Positions 35,136-44,674 of a stretch of 49,812 nt of DNA are shown in pieces. The stretch is from NCBI GenBank assembly GCA_938075585.1, contig CALJHG010000070.1, positions 1 to 49,812 on the forward strand. Reading direction: 5' to 3'. Source of the stretch: an uncultured Gammaproteobacteria bacterium. Its GTDB lineage: Bacteria > Pseudomonadota > Gammaproteobacteria > Ga0077536. Below the pieces are notes generated by a model. That model was given only the letters and a program-made list of their open reading frames with translations, did not search any database and was not told the DNA's origin. Each line of letters opens with the position of its first letter. The first letter of the stretch is position 1. Both the position numbers and the translations under genes were made by a program.

Positions 35136-35987
35136 ATGGAAATAATATTTGACCTCAAAGGTTTACGTGGTGCCGTTTCTGGCTGGAAGAATCAGGGTAA
35201 CTCTATTGCCTTAGTGCCTACAATGGGTAATTTACATCTTGGGCATTTGTCTTTGATAGAAGGTGCAAAAGATCAGGCAGATCGCACTGTAGTTAGCATT
35301 TTTGTTAATCCTATACAGTTTGGTCACGGGGAAGATTATGAGCTTTATCCTAGTACTTTAGAGCAGGATCTAGATATCCTACGCGATGCTAATGTGGATC
35401 TTGTTTTTGCCCCTAATCTAGATGAGTTGTATCCAGCTGGAATAGAAGCAGACACTAGGATAACCGTTCCGGATATTTCGGATATCCTCTGCGGCGAATT
35501 TAGGCCCGGACATTTTTCGGGCGTAGCTACGGTTGTAATGAAACTACTTATAAATGTACAACCTGATTACGCATTTTTTGGCGAAAAGGATTATCAACAA
35601 ACATTAGTGATTAGAAGGATGGTTTCAGATCTTCTTTTGCCAGTTAAAGTACTAACTTTACCTATCATTCGAGAAGAGAACGGTCTTGCAATGAGTTCTA
35701 GGAACAGCTACTTGAATGAGTCTCAAAAGCAGCTTTCGTCGGGGATTTATAAAGCTATAGAAAAAGCAGCTACAATGTTAAGAACTGGAGCGGATTCATT
35801 TGACGGCATAGAAAAAAGTTCAGTAGATTGGCTAGAAGAATTAGGCTTTAAGGTTGAATATTTTTCTATACGGCGAAGGCAGGACTTAAAGTTGGTCAAT
35901 GATGGTGTCGATAAAAGTCTTATTATATTAGTTGCTGCCTGGATAGGCGATACAAGATTGATAGATAACTTGCAGGTAGATATTTGA
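35136..35987 (+). CDS. panC: Pantothenate synthetase
   Basis: Joins pantoate and beta-alanine using ATP to give pantothenate for coenzyme A. The 283-residue protein has the HIGH-like PTMGNLHLGHLSLI, FVNPIQFG, RPGHFSGVATVV, FFGEKDYQQTLVIRRM and the KMSKS-like MSSRNSYL. In many gammaproteobacteria panB lies between folK and panC; here only 50 bp separate folK and panC. A TATAAT-like element sits close to the ATG but no clear promoter is assigned. Confidence 0.96.
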   Translation: MEIIFDLKGLRGAVSGWKNQGNSIALVPTMGNLHLGHLSLIEGAKDQADRTVVSIFVNPIQFGHGEDYELYPSTLEQDLDILRDANVDLVFAPNLDELYPAGIEADTRITVPDISDILCGEFRPGHFSGVATVVMKLLINVQPDYAFFGEKDYQQTLVIRRMVSDLLLPVKVLTLPIIREENGLAMSSRNSYLNESQKQLSSGIYKAIEKAATMLRTGADSFDGIEKSSVDWLEELGFKVEYFSIRRRQDLKLVNDGVDKSLIILVAAWIGDTRLIDNLQVDI

Positions 35988-36050
35988 CGTGAATAGCTTA
36001 TTTTGGTGTCAATACTTTTATACGTTGGCTGTTAAATTTAGGAAATAAGT

Positions 36051-37376
36051 ATGACCAAGAAGCTATATATAAAAACATTTGGTTGTCAAATGAACGAGTA
36101 TGACTCTGGGAAGATGGTTGATGTACTGGCTGATTCATCCGGTTATGAACTGGTTGATTCTCCGGAGGAAGCTGATTTACTGTTGATGAATACTTGCTCG
36201 GTGCGTGACAAGGCTCAGGAAAAGTTATTTTCTGAATTAGGAAGATGGCGCCCGTTCAAAAAGCGTAATCCAGATGTTGTTATCGGAGTAGGTGGGTGCG
36301 TTGCAAGTCAAGAGGGAGAACAGATCTGGGATAGAGCTCCTTATGTTGATGTAGTTTTTGGGCCTCAAACACTACATCGCTTACCTAATTTAATTAAAGT
36401 TGTGCAGGATGAAAAGAAACCCGTAATTGATATCAGCTTTCCAGAAATAGAAAAATTCGATCATCTTCCACAATCAAAATTAGAGGGGCCCAGCGCCTTT
36501 GTTTCTATAATGGAGGGTTGTAGTAAATACTGCAGTTTTTGTGTCGTGCCTTATACAAGAGGAGAAGAATTTAGCAGACCATTTGACGACGTGATAGCAG
36601 AGATATATAACCTGGCGCGTAATAATGTTCGTGAGGTGGTTTTGTTGGGTCAAAATGTTAACGCGTATCGGGGCGTAACTCACGAAGATGAAATAGTTGA
36701 CTTGGCTTCGCTCATTAGAATGGTGGCGGTGATAGATGGGATCGACAGGATACGATTTACTACATCTCATCCCCTAGAATTTAGCGATAGATTAATAGAA
36801 GTTTACGGGGATACTCCAGAATTAGTGAACCAGCTTCATTTGCCGGTTCAAAGTGGTTCTGACCGCATACTTTCTAAAATGAAAAGGGGATATTTGGCGT
36901 TAGAATATAAAACAATCATTAATAAGCTTAAAAAAGTACGTGCTGATATATCGATATCTTCAGATTTCATTGTAGGTTTCCCTGGAGAAACAGATGAAGA
37001 TTTTAACGCTACGATGCAGCTAATCGATGATGTACAATTTGATCAGTCATTTAGTTTTATTTATAGCCCACGACCGGGAACACCTGCCGCGAGTCTGATT
37101 GATGGCGTCAGTATGATAGAGAAAAAACACCGACTAGCTATTCTTCAAAGGCGAATTCATGAGCTAACAGAACAAAAAAGTAAGGCTATGGTGGGTCAGA
37201 AGTATAAGATTTTAGTGACCGGACATTCAAAGAAAAGTCAGTTGGAACTATCTGGTAGAACCGAAAATCAAAGGGTCGTAAATTTCTCAGCAAATCCAGA
37301 TTTAATAGGCTCTTTTGTAGAGGTAATAATAACCGAGGCTTTGCCTAATTCGCTTAGGGGCGAGTTAGTACTTTAG
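36051..37376 (+). CDS. miaB: tRNA-2-methylthio-N6-isopentenyladenosine synthase MiaB
   Basis: Radical SAM methylthiotransferase acting on A37 of tRNAs that read U-starting codons. Its three domains are: N-terminal UPF0004 with cysteines in [23 protein letters not shown] and GGCVASQEG (auxiliary Fe-S cluster); the radical SAM core with [15 protein letters not shown]; and a C-terminal TRAM domain (from about residue 375). The 441-residue length is normal. AGGAAATAAGT precedes the ATG. It starts the miaB-phoH-ybeY-corC-lnt run, and depends on Fe-S assembly. Confidence 0.98.
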   Translation: MTKKLYIKTFGCQMNEYDSGKMVDVLADSSGYELVDSPEEADLLLMNTCSVRDKAQEKLFSELGRWRPFKKRNPDVVIGVGGCVASQEGEQIWDRAPYVDVVFGPQTLHRLPNLIKVVQDEKKPVIDISFPEIEKFDHLPQSKLEGPSAFVSIMEGCSKYCSFCVVPYTRGEEFSRPFDDVIAEIYNLARNNVREVVLLGQNVNAYRGVTHEDEIVDLASLIRMVAVIDGIDRIRFTTSHPLEFSDRLIEVYGDTPELVNQLHLPVQSGSDRILSKMKRGYLALEYKTIINKLKKVRADISISSDFIVGFPGETDEDFNATMQLIDDVQFDQSFSFIYSPRPGTPAASLIDGVSMIEKKHRLAILQRRIHELTEQKSKAMVGQKYKILVTGHSKKSQLELSGRTENQRVVNFSANPDLIGSFVEVIITEALPNSLRGELVL

Positions 37377-37392
37377 GGAGCTAACGAAGCAT

Positions 37393-38349
37393 ATGCGAGA
37401 AGAGATAAAGTTTGAGCCCCCGAATAATAATAGATTAGCAAATTTGTGCGGACAATTTGACGAAAATATAAAACTACTAGAGAAACAGATTGGCGTCGAG
37501 GTGAAAAATCGGGGTAATTCCTTTGTTGTTCAGGGCCAAGATCAATCGGTGAAGTGTGCCACACAAGTGATAAATAGTTTATACGCGATCACTGATACTG
37601 GACCGGTCTCTGCCAATGACGTGCATTTGGAAATTGGGAACGTGCGGGCTACGAGTAGGGGATATGGAAGAAAGCAACTGATAAGAGCAGGACGACTGCA
37701 CATAAAACCTAGAGGGGAGAATCAGGATCGTTACGTAAAAGCTATTAAGGAGAATGAGATAAGCTTTGGAGTTGGGCCTGCTGGGACCGGTAAAACGTAC
37801 CTTGCCGTCGCAGCTGCGGTTGAAGCCCTAGAAGATGACAAAGTGAATCGGATTTGTTTAGTAAGGCCTGCAGTAGAAGCCGGCGAAAGCCTTGGATTTT
37901 TGCCCGGTGATATGGCTCAGAAAGTTGATCCCTATTTACGGCCGCTCTATGACGCACTTTATGAGATGCTTGGAATAGAGAAGGTAATGAATTTGATAGA
38001 GCGTAATATTATTGAGATTGCTCCTTTAGCATTTATGAGAGGACGCACTTTAAACGATTCGTTTGTAATCCTTGATGAAGCGCAGAACACTACGAAAGAA
38101 CAGATGAAAATGTTTTTAACTAGATTAGGCTTTGGTTCGCGCGCAGTGGTTACCGGTGACATAACCCAAATTGATTTGCCTAGTGGTAAGGTTTCTGGCC
38201 TCAAGGACGCTATCAATGTTCTTCGTCAAGTAAACGGTATAAATTTCACAGTTTTTGAATCAAAAGATGTTGTCAGGCATGCGTTAGTGGCGTCCATATT
38301 GGATGCCTATGCGTTGTCAAAGAATATTGATGCTGTAGTCCATGAATAG
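37393..38349 (+). CDS. ybeZ: PhoH-family ATPase (YbeZ)
   Basis: A predicted ATPase linked to YbeY and RNA metabolism. The 318-residue protein has an N-terminal KH-like region followed by the PhoH core: Walker A GPAGTGKTYLAVAAA at about residue 132, RPAVEAGESLGFLPGD, FMRGRTLNDSF, Walker B VILDEAQNTT and TGDITQIDLP. It follows the miaB stop by 16 bp, and an AGGGAG element overlaps that stop. Function is inferred from the conserved miaB-ybeZ-ybeY neighbourhood. Confidence 0.95.
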   Translation: MREEIKFEPPNNNRLANLCGQFDENIKLLEKQIGVEVKNRGNSFVVQGQDQSVKCATQVINSLYAITDTGPVSANDVHLEIGNVRATSRGYGRKQLIRAGRLHIKPRGENQDRYVKAIKENEISFGVGPAGTGKTYLAVAAAVEALEDDKVNRICLVRPAVEAGESLGFLPGDMAQKVDPYLRPLYDALYEMLGIEKVMNLIERNIIEIAPLAFMRGRTLNDSFVILDEAQNTTKEQMKMFLTRLGFGSRAVVTGDITQIDLPSGKVSGLKDAINVLRQVNGINFTVFESKDVVRHALVASILDAYALSKNIDAVVHE

Positions 38350-38364
38350 AGCTGAGAAGTCTCG

Positions 38365-38829
38365 TTGAAGTATAAAAATAGTAAAATCCATATCGATCTC
38401 CAGATTGAAGTGAATAGTGTTACAGTCCCTGATAAGAAATTTTTTCAAACTGTAGCCGAGGAAACTTTGATAGAATTCAAGAGCAACTTTAATTTGTTGA
38501 TGCGGCTAGTAGAGGTTTCAGAGTCGCGACTTCTAAATAATCGTTATCGGCAAAGTGATCAGCCGACTAATGTCTTGTCCTTTAGGTCATCGGGTATAGA
38601 AGAATTTCTCCCTAATTATATTGGCGATATAGTGATGTGTCCCGATGTTATTAAAGATGAGGCTGGCGAGCAAAAAAAGTCTTTGGATGCACATTGGGCG
38701 CATATGATCGTGCATGGTATTTTGCATTTAGTAGGATTTGATCACGGGACGGAGCATGAAGCCTTAATTATGGAAGAAAGAGAGCGACGTGTGTTGTCGG
38801 GGCTTCAAATTTCTGATCCTTACCTTTAA
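38365..38829 (+). CDS. ybeY: Endoribonuclease YbeY
   Basis: Zn-dependent RNase involved in 16S rRNA 3' maturation and ribosome quality control. The metal-binding motif HGILHLVGFDHG is near residue 114, and the conserved DQPTNVLSFR sits near residue 66. At 154 residues it is normal size. The start in this frame is TTG at 38365, 15 bp after the phoH stop, with GAGAAG upstream. It is placed between phoH and corC as in most gammaproteobacteria. Confidence 0.95.
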   Translation: MKYKNSKIHIDLQIEVNSVTVPDKKFFQTVAEETLIEFKSNFNLLMRLVEVSESRLLNNRYRQSDQPTNVLSFRSSGIEEFLPNYIGDIVMCPDVIKDEAGEQKKSLDAHWAHMIVHGILHLVGFDHGTEHEALIMEERERRVLSGLQISDPYL

Positions 38830-38902
38830 TGTGACCACGATTAGAATACTAGCGTATCTGGTTAATTGTGCTAGATTACGTTAGGGAGTTTAATTCAACT
38901 TG

Positions 38903-39760
38903 ATGAAAAAAATAAATTTGTCCGAAGTTTCACGAAACCTTAGGTCCATTATGCGACTGGTTCCAAGCTATCTCAAGATGGAGAAACCTCCTAAGGAACT
39001 CCTCGTTGACAGCCTGCGTGAAGCTGAGTCGAACAGCGTAATTGAGCCTGATACCGTAGCCATGATGGAGGGAGCGTTATTGGTTTCTGATATGCAGGTT
39101 AGAGACATTATGATTCCTAGATCTGAAATAGTTTTCATTGAGGAAAATTCTAAACCAAGCAAAATTTTGTCAAAAATAATTGAAAGTGGACATTCTAGAT
39201 TCCCAGTCTTCGACGAGGAGCACGAACGAATAGTTGGAATATTGTTAGCTAAGGATTTGCTATCACTCGCTATAGACAATGCGGATGATTTTTCTATACG
39301 CGAAATTATTCGTCCCGCGGCGTTTATTCCGGAAAGTAAAAGACTAAATGTTTTGTTGAGGGAATTTCGTTCTGGAAGAAACCATCTTGCGGTGGTTGTA
39401 GACGAGTATACTAGTATCTCGGGATTAGTCACTATAGAGGATGTCATAGAGCAGATCGTCGGAGAGATTGATGATGAGCACGATCTTTTAGAGGAGGATA
39501 ACATTAGAAAGCATCGTGATAATCGTTACAGCGTCAAGGCTCGAACTGGGTTAGACGAGTTCAACGAACATTTTGGAACAGACTGGAAGTCTGATGATTA
39601 TGAGACTATTGGTGGTTTAGTTATAAGTCAGTTGGGCCACTTGCCAAGACAAGGCGAAGAGTTGGAGTATATGGGATATAGTTTCCGTGTCCTTCGGGCA
39701 GACAGACGAAGAGTCAGGTTGGTACGAGTTATTCCTGCTGGTGACACTTTGCCGAATTAA
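38903..39760 (+). CDS. corC: CorC-family CBS-domain protein (magnesium/cobalt efflux or transporter-associated)
   Basis: A soluble protein of 285 residues. Two CBS domains span about 70-185, beginning VRDIMIPRSEIVFI and ending VVDEYTSISGLVTIEDVIEQIVGEI. A CorC_HlyC transporter-associated domain follows (from about 205) with GTDWKSDDYETIGGLV. It is the short cytosolic form lacking the DUF21 membrane region. The track starts at a TTG, but ATG at 38903 directly follows it. The exact role in Mg/Co handling is uncertain. It precedes lnt, as is usual. Confidence 0.93.
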   Translation: MKKINLSEVSRNLRSIMRLVPSYLKMEKPPKELLVDSLREAESNSVIEPDTVAMMEGALLVSDMQVRDIMIPRSEIVFIEENSKPSKILSKIIESGHSRFPVFDEEHERIVGILLAKDLLSLAIDNADDFSIREIIRPAAFIPESKRLNVLLREFRSGRNHLAVVVDEYTSISGLVTIEDVIEQIVGEIDDEHDLLEEDNIRKHRDNRYSVKARTGLDEFNEHFGTDWKSDDYETIGGLVISQLGHLPRQGEELEYMGYSFRVLRADRRRVRLVRVIPAGDTLPN

Positions 39761-39773
39761 GTGTCAGACACTT
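39743..39773. repeat. Three-part repeat at the corC-lnt junction: two direct GACACTT copies around one inverted AAGTGTC
   Basis: GACACTT (39743-39749), AAGTGTC (39759-39765) and GACACTT (39767-39773) occur within 31 bases across the corC stop codon. The middle copy could pair with either neighbour, giving two mutually exclusive hairpins (9-base or 1-base loops). No T-run follows, so it is not an ordinary terminator. A palindromic operator or an alternating RNA structure is possible. Confidence 0.55.
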
Positions 39774-39809
39774 TATAAGACGTGTGATCATTAATTAGCT
39801 AATAACAAT

Positions 39810-41294
39810 ATGTTTAGACTACTTTGCTCTTTTCTTCTCGGATCTGCAGCAGTTTTAGGGTTCGCACCTTTTAGCTGGTGGCCTATCGTATTTTTTTCAC
39901 TGGTGGGATTTCTACTACTAATATTATCAAGCTTTCATAAAAACGTATTTTTGTTGGGGTTGTTTTACGGATTAGGATATTTTGGTTTTGGCGTAGGATG
40001 GATTCAAGTGAGTGTCCACCAGTTTGGGATTCCGAGTTACTTTTTTTCTTACGGTGTTACTGCTTTATTAGTTATATTTTTATCCTCTTATGTTGGCTTC
40101 TTTGCAGTTTTACTTAGACTACTTTTGAATAATGGTTTTCATTTAGCGATAGCTGGCCCTGTTTTATGGCTAGCTATTGAATATCTCCGGGGCCACTTAT
40201 TCACAGGGTTTCCTTGGTTAACGTTGGGTTATAGCCAGATAGACGGACCTCTTAGTAGCTATATCCCGATAATTGGCAGTCTGGGGTGTTCATTTCTGGT
40301 TGTGTTAGTGAGTTGTTTAGCTGTTACATTAGTAAGGGTGAGAAGATTTCCCGCTATTTATCGCTTGTGCGCGCTGGTGAGTGTTTTTTGCTTAGGACTA
40401 TTGCTGCGTTTTTATGAGACGACAGAGTCTCATGGCTTTCCCCTCGATGTAACTCTCGTTCAAGGGGCTATTCCTCAAGAAATTAAGTGGCATCCTGATA
40501 TTCTACTGCCTTCGATTGAGAGGTATAGGAGTATAAGTGCCGACCATTGGGACTCCGATATTATTATTTGGCCAGAAACTGCTATTCCTGCTTTTCATAA
40601 CGAGGTTACGGAAGAATTAAAGGAGCTTGGTAGTCTTGCTTCTAAGACTGATACAAATTTTCTTCTAGGAATCCCTAGGATTAGTAACGAAAGCGGGCTG
40701 AAATATAACAGTATTGTATCGATTGGGGATGGAGAGCAAGTTTATGATAAGCGCCATTTAGTGCCCTTCGGTGAGTACTTTCCCGCAGCGCCTTACCTGC
40801 ACTGGCTACTTGATTATCTAGATATTCCTATGTCTGAGTTCAGTAGCGGAAGTTCTTCCCAAGCTTTACTTGAGTTCCCCAGTTATAAGATTGCTGTGTC
40901 AATTTGTTATGAATCGGTTTTTCCTGCTCTTATTAATCGGAAAGCCGCCGAGAGTGATTTCTTGGTAAACTTGAGTAATGATGCTTGGTTTGGCGACAGT
41001 TTGGGCCCGCATCAGCATCTACAAATTGCGAGGACACGTGCTCTCGAAACTGGTAGGTATTTAGTTCGAGCCACCAACAATGGATTGACTGCAATAATTA
41101 ATCACAAAGGTGAAGTTTTAAAGCAAGCCGCCCAGTTTGTTCCAACTTATTTGCGTGGATACGTACAGCCTAAGACGGGGGCAACTTTATACACTCGCCT
41201 TGGTGATCGTCCATTGATATACTTAGCAAGCTTTTTATTTGTGTTTAATCTGCTGTTCAAGTCTAATTTACGGTTTTATCGCTCGCGACGTTAA
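39810..41294 (+). CDS. lnt: Apolipoprotein N-acyltransferase
   Basis: Inner-membrane enzyme that adds the third acyl chain to lipoproteins such as BamB and BamC. The N-terminal half (about residues 1-205) is a bundle of membrane segments, including GWIQVSVHQFG and FPWLTLGYSQID. The C-terminal nitrilase domain shows the triad: Glu in IIWPETAIPAFH, Lys in YDKRHLVPFGEY and Cys in VSICYESVFP, with SNDAWFGDSLGPHQHL. The 494-residue length is close to E. coli. Its end overlaps the DUF368 gene on the other strand by 27 bp. Confidence 0.97.
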   Translation: MFRLLCSFLLGSAAVLGFAPFSWWPIVFFSLVGFLLLILSSFHKNVFLLGLFYGLGYFGFGVGWIQVSVHQFGIPSYFFSYGVTALLVIFLSSYVGFFAVLLRLLLNNGFHLAIAGPVLWLAIEYLRGHLFTGFPWLTLGYSQIDGPLSSYIPIIGSLGCSFLVVLVSCLAVTLVRVRRFPAIYRLCALVSVFCLGLLLRFYETTESHGFPLDVTLVQGAIPQEIKWHPDILLPSIERYRSISADHWDSDIIIWPETAIPAFHNEVTEELKELGSLASKTDTNFLLGIPRISNESGLKYNSIVSIGDGEQVYDKRHLVPFGEYFPAAPYLHWLLDYLDIPMSEFSSGSSSQALLEFPSYKIAVSICYESVFPALINRKAAESDFLVNLSNDAWFGDSLGPHQHLQIARTRALETGRYLVRATNNGLTAIINHKGEVLKQAAQFVPTYLRGYVQPKTGATLYTRLGDRPLIYLASFLFVFNLLFKSNLRFYRSRR

Positions 41295-42179
41295 CCATAT
41301 AACTAATGTCAATCCCATCAACGCCCAAAAAAATGCATAAAATGCAGAGAGATTAAATTCGGGTATGAAGGGGGTGGCATGTACGAGTTGCATCGCGCCG
41401 TCAGATTCGAAATATTCTCGATTTTGGAACGGCCAAATTTTATAGAGCGAAGCAGTCAAAAATCCGCACATTACAAGCTTAAATGACGTCTGGTGTTGAT
41501 TAATCATCCACGAGAGCACTCGTGACATTGCTATGAGTCCAGTAAGAGCTCCCATAGAAAACGGTATCAGCAAATGTAAGTTAAAAGAATCCAGTGCATT
41601 TAGTACCGTAGCGTACTTTCCGATTATTAAAAGAACAAGAGATCCTGAAACTCCAGGCAAAACCATGGCGCTTGTGGCCAGCACTCCGGCCAGAAAGAGG
41701 GTAGTAGTAGTATCAGGTAGGTTGGTAGGAGCAACTGTCAAAACAAACATCCCGAATGAAAGACCGCCAAAAATGTAGCTCATTCTATAAAGTGCAGAAA
41801 CATTTGTTCCATCTTTTAACAATATAATCGCCGACCCAAGGACTAAACCCGAGAACAGTGCGTAGATAGCCTCGGGATTCGTTATAAGTAGGCCAGGTAA
41901 AGAAATTATTTTTGTAAAAAAAATAATCGCGCACACTAGACCCAAAATTAGGGGTATGAGAAAGCCAAAGTGTGGTCGACTCTGGATTTCTCTAAGATTC
42001 AGGCTTAGGCACGATTTCAACCAAATCAGGTCAAATGATTTAATGGCTTCAATAAATTGTTTATATATGCCAAGTGTAAGGGCCATAGTCCCGCCAGATA
42101 CGCCAGGGACTATATCGGCAGCTCCCATGCAAAACCCTTTAAGGCTTATACTGAGGTATTTAGTGAGAAGATTGATCAT
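41268..42179 (-). CDS. DUF368 membrane protein (PopT-like, putative polyprenyl-phosphate translocase)
   Basis: A polytopic membrane protein with the family start KGFCMGAADIVPGVSGGTMAL and the internal repeat of the same motif, AMVLPGVSGSLVLLIIGKY. Published work links DUF368 proteins to recycling undecaprenyl phosphate across the membrane; this role is family knowledge and is not shown here. The ATG at 42179 (MINLLTKYLSISLKG) gives 303 residues and matches usual N-termini better than the listed 42206, though it still overlaps the hemE end by 20 bp. Transcription probably continues from hemE. Confidence 0.9.
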   Translation of the reverse strand: MINLLTKYLSISLKGFCMGAADIVPGVSGGTMALTLGIYKQFIEAIKSFDLIWLKSCLSLNLREIQSRPHFGFLIPLILGLVCAIIFFTKIISLPGLLITNPEAIYALFSGLVLGSAIILLKDGTNVSALYRMSYIFGGLSFGMFVLTVAPTNLPDTTTTLFLAGVLATSAMVLPGVSGSLVLLIIGKYATVLNALDSFNLHLLIPFSMGALTGLIAMSRVLSWMINQHQTSFKLVMCGFLTASLYKIWPFQNREYFESDGAMQLVHATPFIPEFNLSAFYAFFWALMGLTLVIWLTSRAIKP

Positions 42180-43209
42180 GGAATTGTTGGCTGTAGGAGT
42201 GAACAAAGTCGACTAGGTACTTGACGTTTTTCGGCGGCACTTCTGGCGTTATCCCATGACCCAGATTGAAAATGTGGCCATTCCCTATTCCATAAGAGTC
42301 TAAAATATGCTTAGCTTCCTTTTCGATTATGGTTTTTGTAGTTAGCATTATCGCTGGATCTAAGTTTCCTTGGAGCGCAACTTTATGTCCTATTATTTGT
42401 TTAGCGACTTTTATATCAGTCATCCAATCCAACCCAACACAAGTACTTCCTATACGTGAAATTTCATCCAACCACATTCCTCCGCCTTTAGTAAATACTA
42501 TGGTTGGAACTCCCGTTGGTTCGAGAGAGCGTAAAATCTTCCCCATATAATTCAAAGATAAGCTTGCATAATTAGACTCTGACAATAATCCTCCCCAGGT
42601 ATCAAATAACATGATTGCATCTGCTCCTGCTTCAATTTGCATCTTTAGGTAAGAAGTCACAGCGACGGACAACTTTTGAAGGAGCAAATGCATTGAATCA
42701 GGTTCGCTATACGATAGCTTTTTTACTTTAGCGAAGTCGCGGCTACTTCTACCTTCCACCATATACGCTGCCAAAGTCCATGGGCTACCCGCAAATCCTA
42801 TCAAAGGTGTGTCATTTAGCTCTTTTTTTACCAAAGTTATTGCTTTAGCAACATAATTTAGCTTGTCATAAGGGTCGGGCACATCGAGCTGTTTGATTTG
42901 ATTTATATTTTCGATCGATTTATTAAATACGGGACCAACATTCTCAACCAGAGAAAGTTCCAAGCCCATAGCGTCTGGAATGGTGAGGATATCAGAAAAA
43001 ATAATGGCCGCATCTAGGGCATAACGTGTCAGGGGCTGCAATGTTACCTCGCACGCGAGTTCGGGCGTTTTGCATAGTGCTAAAAAGTTTCCTGCTTTTT
43101 CTCTGGTTGACCTGTATTCTGGCAGGTATCGCCCAGCTTGGCGCATTAGCCAGATAGGGGTTTTATCAACCGGCTGTCTTTTTAACGCGCGTAAAAATCG
43201 GTCTTTCAT
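42160..43209 (-). CDS. hemE: Uroporphyrinogen decarboxylase
   Basis: Decarboxylates uroporphyrinogen III to coproporphyrinogen III in haem synthesis. The 349-residue protein has the signatures PIWLMRQAGRYLPEYR and GFAGSPWTLAAYM, and a later FNLGHGITPEVPPKNV. Substrate-coordinating Asp is expected in FSDILTIPDAMG. It follows gltD by 31 bp, as in pseudomonad-type aroB-gltBD-hemE clusters. Confidence 0.98.
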   Translation of the reverse strand: MKDRFLRALKRQPVDKTPIWLMRQAGRYLPEYRSTREKAGNFLALCKTPELACEVTLQPLTRYALDAAIIFSDILTIPDAMGLELSLVENVGPVFNKSIENINQIKQLDVPDPYDKLNYVAKAITLVKKELNDTPLIGFAGSPWTLAAYMVEGRSSRDFAKVKKLSYSEPDSMHLLLQKLSVAVTSYLKMQIEAGADAIMLFDTWGGLLSESNYASLSLNYMGKILRSLEPTGVPTIVFTKGGGMWLDEISRIGSTCVGLDWMTDIKVAKQIIGHKVALQGNLDPAIMLTTKTIIEKEAKHILDSYGIGNGHIFNLGHGITPEVPPKNVKYLVDFVHSYSQQFHDQSSH

Positions 43210-43240
43210 TGTTTATTTGACTAGGCGAGCTGGTTTAGCT

Positions 43241-44674
43241 TTAAACCGGAGAAGGAAGCTCCGACGAACCCATGAGAAATTTATCCACAGCGTGTGCCGC
43301 AGAGCGGCCCTCAGCAATTGCCCAGACAATGAGGGATTGGCCGTGTTGCATGTCTCCCGCAACAAAAACTTTATTTATATTGGTTTTCCATTCCTTGTCT
43401 CTTTTTACATTGCCACGCTCGGTTAACTCAATGCCTAGTTCAGAGATCACTCCTTTCTTTTCTGGGCCCGTAAATCCCATTGCAAGGAAAGCTAGGTCAC
43501 ATGGGATTTCATACGCTGTTCCCTTTTTCTCCTTAAAACCTTCATTTGTTTTTTCTACTTCTATGAGCTCTATACCAGTTAATTGTCCTTTTTGATTGCC
43601 GATAAAACGTTTTGTAGAAATAGAATATTTGCGTTCGCCACCTTCTTCGTGCGCAGATGCGACACGATAAATTTGTGGCCATTCCGGCCAAGGATTTTTT
43701 TGATCTCGTTTTTGCGGCGGCATTGGCATTATCTCGAGACTAGTTACCGATATCGCACCTTGACGGTGCGCTGTTCCAAGACAGTCCGCACCAGTATCGC
43801 CACCACCGATTATCACGACATTCTTGTCTTTCGCGTCAATCTGCTTACTCTTCGTAACAGAGTCGCCTTCACATAGTTGGTTTTGGATCGGCAAATAGTC
43901 CATAGCGTAGTGAATGCCTGTAAGTTCTCTACCAGGGACTGGTAAGTCCCTCGAAATCGTTGAGCCACCGGTAAGTAAAATAGCATCAGAACTTGCTAGT
44001 AGATCTTTTACATCTACATTTACGCCAACATTGGCATTAATTTTAAACTTCACACCTTCAGCCTGCATCTGGGTTATTCGCCGATCGATTAGATGTTTTT
44101 CCATTTTGAATTCCGGAATGCCGTATCTGAGTAGTCCGCCAATTCTGTCATTTCTTTCAAACACTGTGACGTTATGTCCTGCGCGACAAAGTTGCTGAGC
44201 GGCCGCTAGCCCTGCAGGACCTGAACCAACTATAGAGATATTTTTCCCAGTTAATACTTCCGGAATCTCTGGCTTGATCCAACCCTCATCAAATGCACGA
44301 TTAATGATGGCGAGTTCAACACCTTTAATCGTCACGGGTTCATCATTAATCCCAAGAACGCATGACCCTTCGCACGGAGCTGGACACAGTGTTCCTGTGA
44401 ATTCAGGGAAATTATTGGTCGCGTGAAGTCTGATTATCGCTTGTTTCCAATGATCTTTATAAACCAGATCGTTCCATTCAGGGATAAGATTGCCCAATGG
44501 ACAACCTTCATGGCAAAAAGGAATTCCACAGTCCATACATCGGCTAGCCTGCTGGTTAAGAGCACTCTTTGAGTAGTCCGTCACTACCTGTTTGAAGTCC
44601 TTAAGACGTTCGTTTACCGGTCTGTAAGGCTGATTTTGCCTCTTAGTTTCGATAAATCCAGTGACTTTACCCAT
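43241..44674 (-). CDS. gltD: Glutamate synthase (NADPH) small subunit
   Basis: Electron-input subunit of GOGAT. The 477-residue protein carries an N-terminal Fe-S region, [17 protein letters not shown] and CPAPCEGSC, then an FAD site [16 protein letters not shown] (about residue 145) and an NADPH site [14 protein letters not shown] (about 288). The C-terminal [21 protein letters not shown] is typical. Its ATG overlaps the gltB stop by 8 bp, pointing to coupled synthesis of the two subunits. It needs [4Fe-4S] clusters. Confidence 0.97.
   Translation of the reverse strand: MGKVTGFIETKRQNQPYRPVNERLKDFKQVVTDYSKSALNQQASRCMDCGIPFCHEGCPLGNLIPEWNDLVYKDHWKQAIIRLHATNNFPEFTGTLCPAPCEGSCVLGINDEPVTIKGVELAIINRAFDEGWIKPEIPEVLTGKNISIVGSGPAGLAAAQQLCRAGHNVTVFERNDRIGGLLRYGIPEFKMEKHLIDRRITQMQAEGVKFKINANVGVNVDVKDLLASSDAILLTGGSTISRDLPVPGRELTGIHYAMDYLPIQNQLCEGDSVTKSKQIDAKDKNVVIIGGGDTGADCLGTAHRQGAISVTSLEIMPMPPQKRDQKNPWPEWPQIYRVASAHEEGGERKYSISTKRFIGNQKGQLTGIELIEVEKTNEGFKEKKGTAYEIPCDLAFLAMGFTGPEKKGVISELGIELTERGNVKRDKEWKTNINKVFVAGDMQHGQSLIVWAIAEGRSAAHAVDKFLMGSSELPSPV

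Noticed and set aside
38968-39504. 178-residue ORF on the minus strand inside corC
   Set aside because: It lies wholly antisense to a well-conserved corC, has serine-rich low-complexity translation and no recognisable domain; it is a shadow frame.
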